Below the pieces are notes generated by a model. It did no database searches, was not told where the DNA came from, and worked only from the letters and a program-made list of their open reading frames with translations. The translations under genes were made by a program, and so were the position numbers. Of a DNA stretch of 64,000 bases, positions 62,120 to 64,000 are shown piece by piece. Numbering within the stretch: the first letter of the stretch is position 1; the number at the start of each line of letters is the position of its first letter. The stretch comes from Terriglobia bacterium (GTDB lineage: Bacteria; Acidobacteriota; Terriglobia; UBA7540): positions 62,001 through 126,000 of the forward strand of contig DASTAW010000058.1 in assembly GCA_035712365.1 (NCBI GenBank), in the 5' to 3' direction.

Positions 62120-62185
62120 ACAACCGGAGCTGCTGCTCCTGACTTGCGCCAGCACCTCCACTCGGCTCAGTTCTCTCTTGCTCAT
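62120..62185 (-). pseudogene. Stub of a transposase gene (ISNCY-like N-terminus)
   Basis: Reading down from ATG 62185, the frame gives MSKRELSRVEVLAQVRS, then turns into unrelated sequence that runs into the 3' end of vsr on the other strand. MSxRELxRVEVL is how many ISNCY-family transposases start, so this looks like the first ~17 codons of one, with upstream GGAAGGAGG still present. GGGACATTTC at 62254-62263 may belong to the element's end. The remaining 62041-62311 gap shows no gene. A broken insertion sequence at the island edge is the likely explanation, but the match is short. Confidence 0.42.
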
Positions 62186-62311
62186 CTTTAATAGCACCTG
62201 TCCGACCTCCTTCCAGAGGTCTTATTAGAGGAAATTTCGATCGAGCACAGAAGGGGACATTTCATCCAGGTCCACAGCATCGGCGCAGCCGCTGGAGCAC
62301 AGCAATTCCGA

Positions 62312-63388
62312 TTAGAACAGGTGTACTCGCAGGGTCAGATACCTTTTCGGATTGCTGCGGAATTCCGTTAGGAACTGCCGGAGCGACTGGGAGGCCGAGA
62401 GAAGATTGCTGTACATCGTGGGGTCGGTGGAAAGCCTGCCCAGAGTTCCCTCGCCGCGGTCCATCCGGCCAGTGATCACATCGACGTGCTGCACGGTTTC
62501 ATCCAAATGGTTATAAAGGCTGGGGTCCTTGATCAGCTTGCCGAGCGTGCCCTTGCTTTCATTGAGGCTGGCGATCAGGCTGTTTGCCCGTTTGGTCGCC
62601 TGATCGAGGTTATTGTAAACGGAAGGGTCATTGATAAATTTGGCGGCGCTGCCTTTGCCATGCTGTACCTCGTCCAGCACCTTGTTGACTTTATCGAGCG
62701 CTGCCACCGTCCGGTTGTAGAAGGTTTCGTCGTTGAGAAGCTTGCCAATCGTTCCATGCCCCGACTGAAGCTGCGCCATCAGCTTCTGAGCTTCAGTGAC
62801 GGTTTGATTCAGGTTGTTAATAAACTTCTCGTCGTAGATGAGCCTTCCGATCGAACCCTGGCCGTGCTGGATCTGCTGAGTGATGTCATTCAGCGTGCTA
62901 CTGAGCACTCGAAGGTTGGACACCACGTCATTCGCGTTCTGGACGATCTGTTTCATGTCAGCTTCTTCATGGCTCTGGACCGTGCCGTCGTCGGGAATGG
63001 GCTTTGCGCTGGGGCCGCCGCGGCTGATGTTGACATAGGCCTCGCCCAGCAACCCGACGGTTTCAATGGTGGCCACAGAGTCCGTCCGGATCTCGTCCTG
63101 ATATTTCTGCGCAAGCTTCATGTCAATCTGGACCGCGCGGCTGAGGTCCGTAAAGGGAGAAAGCTTGATTGCGGTGACGTTGCCGACCACAATTCCTGCC
63201 AGCCTGACTTGCGCGCCGTCGCGCAAACTCTCCGCGCCTGAAAAGTAGGTCTTGAGCTTGTAGTGGCGGGTAAAGAATCCGACCTGGCCGCTGATGAAGA
63301 AGATGCCAACGGCGAAGACGACGAGGCCGGCAATAATCAGAATTCCGACACGGAGCTGCGTCCAGGTGAGTTGCTTTCGCTGAGGCAT
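62312..63388 (-). CDS. mlaD: MlaD-like MCE-domain lipid transport protein
   Basis: 358 residues. An N-terminal helix (VGILIIAGLVVFAVGIFFI) anchors it in the inner membrane. The MCE domain (residues ~38-130) has KTYFSGAESLRDGAQVRLAGIVVGNVTAI and TDSVATIETVGLLGEAYVNIS. The C-terminal half contains five tandem repeats of ~34 residues beginning H/K/E-G-x-G/T/S-I/L-G-K/R-L and followed by D-x-x-x-Y-x-N-L, for example SIGRLIYDEKFINNLNQTV. MCE proteins form hexameric rings that carry lipids between membranes. It follows the mlaF-like gene by 64 bp, so they are co-transcribed. Confidence 0.9.
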   Translation of the reverse strand: MPQRKQLTWTQLRVGILIIAGLVVFAVGIFFISGQVGFFTRHYKLKTYFSGAESLRDGAQVRLAGIVVGNVTAIKLSPFTDLSRAVQIDMKLAQKYQDEIRTDSVATIETVGLLGEAYVNISRGGPSAKPIPDDGTVQSHEEADMKQIVQNANDVVSNLRVLSSTLNDITQQIQHGQGSIGRLIYDEKFINNLNQTVTEAQKLMAQLQSGHGTIGKLLNDETFYNRTVAALDKVNKVLDEVQHGKGSAAKFINDPSVYNNLDQATKRANSLIASLNESKGTLGKLIKDPSLYNHLDETVQHVDVITGRMDRGEGTLGRLSTDPTMYSNLLSASQSLRQFLTEFRSNPKRYLTLRVHLF

Positions 63389-63452
63389 AATTCCTCCCTT
63401 CCCGATTCAGTCCCGAGCTTCCATTCTAGTTCAACCCGTCGCTGGGGCGGAT

Positions 63453-64000
63453 TCACCGAAGAAAGCGTTGAAGATAGGGGTCCTGCGTAGACACCACTTG
63501 GTTCGGCGTGCCGTGAAAATAGACGGACCCTTCACGAAGCAGCAGGAACCGCGTGGCAGCCGCTGGTTCTCTCGCCCCGTTTCCATTGATCGGCGCCAGC
63601 CCGCCCGTGTCTTTGGAGTATGCGAATTTTGCCAGCCAGAACGCGTCCTGGAGCCTGTGCGTAACCACGATGGAGCTGACTCCATGGACGTCCCGAGATT
63701 TGAGAATAAGGATATTGATGGTCTGCGCGGTGACCGGGTCAAGCCCGCCGGTAGGCGAATCATAAAGCATGATGTGCGGGTCATTGATAATCGCCCGCGC
63801 GATGGAAACGCGACGCTTCATGCCTCCGGACAGCTCGGCGGGCATCTTTTCGATCGCTCCCTCGAGCTCAACGAAGCTGAGAACTTCCCGCACTTTGCGC
63901 TCGATCGCGTCGTCGTCCTTCACTCCTGCTTCGCGCAGCCGGTACGCGACGTTTTCGTGGACGGAAAGCGAGTCAAAAAGGGCGCCTTCCTGAAACACAA
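63453..64000 (-). CDS. mlaF: MlaF-like ABC transporter ATPase, 5' truncated at window edge
   Basis: The C-terminal 182 residues of an ABC ATPase; the frame stays open at base 64000, so the Walker A part is beyond the window. Visible: the Q-loop VFQEGALFDSLSV, the signature ELSGGMKRRVSIARAI, a Walker B IMLYDSPTGGLDP in which the usual catalytic Glu is Ser, and the switch His in VTHRLQDAF. FDSLSVHENV and MKRRVSIARA are typical of MlaF/Ttg2A. The gene is directly upstream of mlaD, so it energises phospholipid transport. The ~40-residue insert before the end (GGLAPINGNGAREPAA) is unusual. Confidence 0.88.
   Translation of the reverse strand, partial: VFQEGALFDSLSVHENVAYRLREAGVKDDDAIERKVREVLSFVELEGAIEKMPAELSGGMKRRVSIARAIINDPHIMLYDSPTGGLDPVTAQTINILILKSRDVHGVSSIVVTHRLQDAFWLAKFAYSKDTGGLAPINGNGAREPAAATRFLLLREGSVYFHGTPNQVVSTQDPYLQRFLR

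Noticed and set aside
24300-62300. Possible CRISPR array or phage genes
   Set aside because: No regularly spaced identical repeats, cas genes, integrase, portal or terminase were seen; the repeats present are hairpin elements.

Overview
The window looks like a chromosomal segment of an Acidobacteriota genome. The evidence is the combination of three long TonB-dependent receptors that start with a carboxypeptidase-regulatory-like (Cna-B type) domain and have no SusD partner, a VWFA-related acidobacterial-type secreted protein, a winged-helix/transmembrane/TPR regulator, futalosine-type menaquinone genes and a moderately high G+C content. No rRNA operon, CRISPR array or complete prophage is visible. 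One tRNA (anticodon CAU) is present.

Layout. 1-5.4 kb: the end of a fused glycosidase-like/SUMF1-domain protein, a DMT-type sugar transporter, a D-mannonate-dehydratase-like enolase-superfamily enzyme and a secreted protein of unknown role. 5.8-12.5 kb: TonB receptor, VWA protein and a HU-type nucleoid protein with its own promoter and a 13-bp terminator-like hairpin. 12.6-20 kb: a GH15 glucoamylase/trehalase-type enzyme, an araB-araD-isomerase operon for L-arabinose or L-ribulose use, and a Tat-exported polysaccharide deacetylase. 20.3-24.1 kb: bioD-bioA, an orphan Flp-type pilin and a Ca2+/H+ antiporter. 24.5-45.6 kb: an apparent glycan-use region with a TPR protein, a TonB receptor, two tandem GH20-like hexosaminidases, a very large two-domain esterase, a second TonB receptor and a CadC-like wHTH-TPR regulator. 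45.8-48.8 kb: a Big2/Kelch lipoprotein, the decayed remnant of a second one, a small secreted protein and the tRNA.

48.9-59.3 kb is housekeeping and envelope: rsmD, recG, a cellulose-synthase-like GT2, a GT-C (GT87-like) transferase, mqnE and an MqnP-type prenyltransferase around a small conserved-looking protein, and an exported AlgH/YqgE homologue. Two 96-bp cruciform-forming repeats (93/96 identical) lie at 51.8 and 57.4 kb. 59.7-62.2 kb is a compact restriction-modification island: a C5 cytosine methyltransferase, an NgoMIV-type endonuclease (predicted site GCCGGC) and a Vsr mismatch endonuclease, translationally coupled by 4-bp overlaps and bordered by what looks like the stub of a transposase gene. 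The right edge holds mlaD and part of mlaF of a lipid (MCE/Mla) transporter.

The most notable items are the NgoMIV-like R-M/Vsr island with its transposase scar, a perfect CRP-type operator at class II spacing before a small membrane-protein gene, the paired 96-bp repeats, a two-domain esterase whose first domain lacks its nucleophile, a Kelch pseudogene, and an arabinose operon carrying an unusual isomerase. I saw no locus that is clearly a wholly new type of system. All family calls are by eye from motifs and memory; no database search was run.
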